From an uncultured bacterium (lineage in GTDB: Bacteria; Cloacimonadota; Cloacimonadia; Cloacimonadales; Cloacimonadaceae), in the NCBI GenBank assembly GCA_937924555.1, contig CALDSN010000212.1:1-15105 (forward strand): DNA of 15,105 nucleotides. Reading direction: 5' to 3'. The notes under the pieces were generated by a model. It was not told the DNA's origin and ran no database searches. It saw nothing but the letters and a program-made list of their open reading frames with translations. The position numbers and the translations under genes were made by a program. This document shows, piece by piece, positions 14,881 to 15,105 of this stretch. How positions within the stretch are numbered: the stretch's first letter is position 1; each line of letters starts with the position of its first letter.

Positions 14881-14898
14881 AGTCCTAACAGGACGACA
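14881..14898 (+). repeat. GAGTCCC element, copy 3 (forward, short)
   Basis: AGTCCTAACAGGACGACA keeps the palindrome with a compensated change (GTCCT-AAC-AGGAC, 14882-14894) but has lost the AGATAGAAA tail. The paired change in both arms suggests that the hairpin, not the exact sequence, was kept. Confidence 0.65.
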
Positions 14899-14933
14899 GA
14901 TACCTTTGACGACATAAGCGGAATAATCTATGT

Positions 14934-14956
14934 TCTATGCCGTCCCGATGGGACTC
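14934..14956 (-). repeat. GAGTCCC element, copy 4 (reverse, internally deleted)
   Basis: On the minus strand GAGTCCC-ATC-GGGACGGC is followed directly by ATAGAAC, so part of the ATTTTAG tail is missing. The palindrome GTCCC-GAT-GGGAC (14942-14954) is perfect. Confidence 0.75.
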
Positions 14957-14974
14957 AATCCGTAAATGGGGATG

Positions 14975-15008
14975 CTTTTCTATCTAAAATACCGTCCCGT
15001 TGGGACTC
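14975..15008 (-). repeat. GAGTCCC element, copy 5 (reverse, complete)
   Basis: The complete 34-nt unit on the minus strand, with perfect palindrome GTCCC-GTT-GGGAC (14994-15006). It is the inverted partner of copy 1, with 30 of 34 matching positions. Confidence 0.88.
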
Positions 15009-15036
15009 GGAGGGTAATAATCCCGTGGGTTGACAT

Positions 15037-15060
15037 TCCTATCTGAAATACCGTCCCGTT
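15037..15060 (-). repeat. GAGTCCC element, copy 6 (reverse, truncated)
   Basis: CCTATCTGAAATACCGTCCC matches the tail and one arm of the unit. The sequence then leaves the repeat at 15061, so the outer GGGACTC arm is missing. This may mark the edge of an insertion or deletion. Confidence 0.75.
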
Positions 15061-15105
15061 TTTATTGAATCTTATAGCTTGCACGCTAGATATCGTGCTC
15101 AAAAA

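Larger units (their letters stand above)
13857..15105. other. Gene-free, repeat-rich region
   Basis: I see no convincing protein or RNA gene in these 1.25 kb. Short reading frames (13819-14082, 13943-14185, 14426-14635) lack ribosome binding sites and protein-like composition, and run through repeats. The left part (to about 14190) holds a pair of GGTGACAAA repeats and a GGGAGTCAC repeat/hairpin. The middle (14181-14450) is rich in GTTA motifs with a 48-nt direct repeat. The right part (14540-15060) carries hairpins, two GGCACC/GGGCGACA repeats, a C15 tract and six copies of a GAGTCCC-GGGAC element. The last 45 bases contain a small inverted repeat, GCACG (15081-15085) and CGTGC (15094-15098). 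Confidence 0.7.

Noticed and set aside
14765..15060. CRISPR array
   Set aside because: Copies are in both orientations, of unequal length and irregular spacing, with no uniform spacers and no cas genes.
15081..15105. Intrinsic terminator (GCACG/CGTGC hairpin near five A)
   Set aside because: The stem is only 5 bp with an 8-nt loop, and the A run is downstream on the plus strand, so on the minus strand the T run precedes the hairpin instead of following it.

Overview
The window reads as a piece of a diderm (Gram-negative type) anaerobic bacterium. The evidence is a lipoprotein with a signal-peptidase-II lipobox, a set of fermentation-type catabolic enzymes with no oxygen-dependent step visible, and dense intergenic repeats. 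The style of the repeats and of the small unknown protein at 13410-13856 reminds me of Cloacimonadota (the Cloacimonas/Syntrophosphaera group). That is an impression from memory, not a demonstrated placement. The first 53 bases are the 5' end of a 16S rRNA gene on the minus strand; the rest of that gene would settle the taxonomy.

Layout. Positions 1-53: start of 16S rRNA (minus), with a convincing promoter at 172-200 and a boxA-like antitermination site. Positions 438-1088 (+): a membrane-anchored protein of unknown function whose 3' end overlaps the next gene. Positions 1059-13280 (minus): eleven genes in one direction, almost all overlapping or separated by at most 23 nt. In transcription order they are an outer-membrane-type lipoprotein, a DUF2877 protein (AllH/YlbF-like), FdrA (AllF-like), a DUF1116 protein (AllG/YlbE-like), a cyclase-family metal hydrolase, the FAD, 2Fe-2S and molybdopterin subunits of a xanthine-dehydrogenase-family molybdenum hydroxylase, a HIT protein, a class III (CaiB/BaiF) CoA-transferase and, after a 162-nt gap holding an 11-bp-unit inverted repeat, an amidase-signature hydrolase. 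Positions 13410-13856 (minus): a small unknown protein. Positions 13857-15105: no convincing gene, but several families of short repeats.

How the genes may work together (inference). A molybdenum hydroxylase oxidises a ring, probably a nitrogen heterocycle. The cyclase-family hydrolase and the amidase open cyclic or linear amide bonds. The FdrA/DUF1116/DUF2877 trio, whose E. coli relatives form the oxamate transcarbamylase of allantoin fermentation, would recover a carbamoyl group as carbamoyl phosphate. The CoA-transferase would activate the carbon skeleton. The molybdenum subunit lacks the Glu and Arg that bind purines in bovine xanthine oxidase, so its substrate is probably not plain xanthine. 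No carbamate kinase, transporter, regulator or molybdenum-cofactor maturation gene lies in the window. I regard this operon as the main candidate for an undescribed pathway, and the 14.76-15.06 kb inverted repeat cluster as the main non-coding curiosity.
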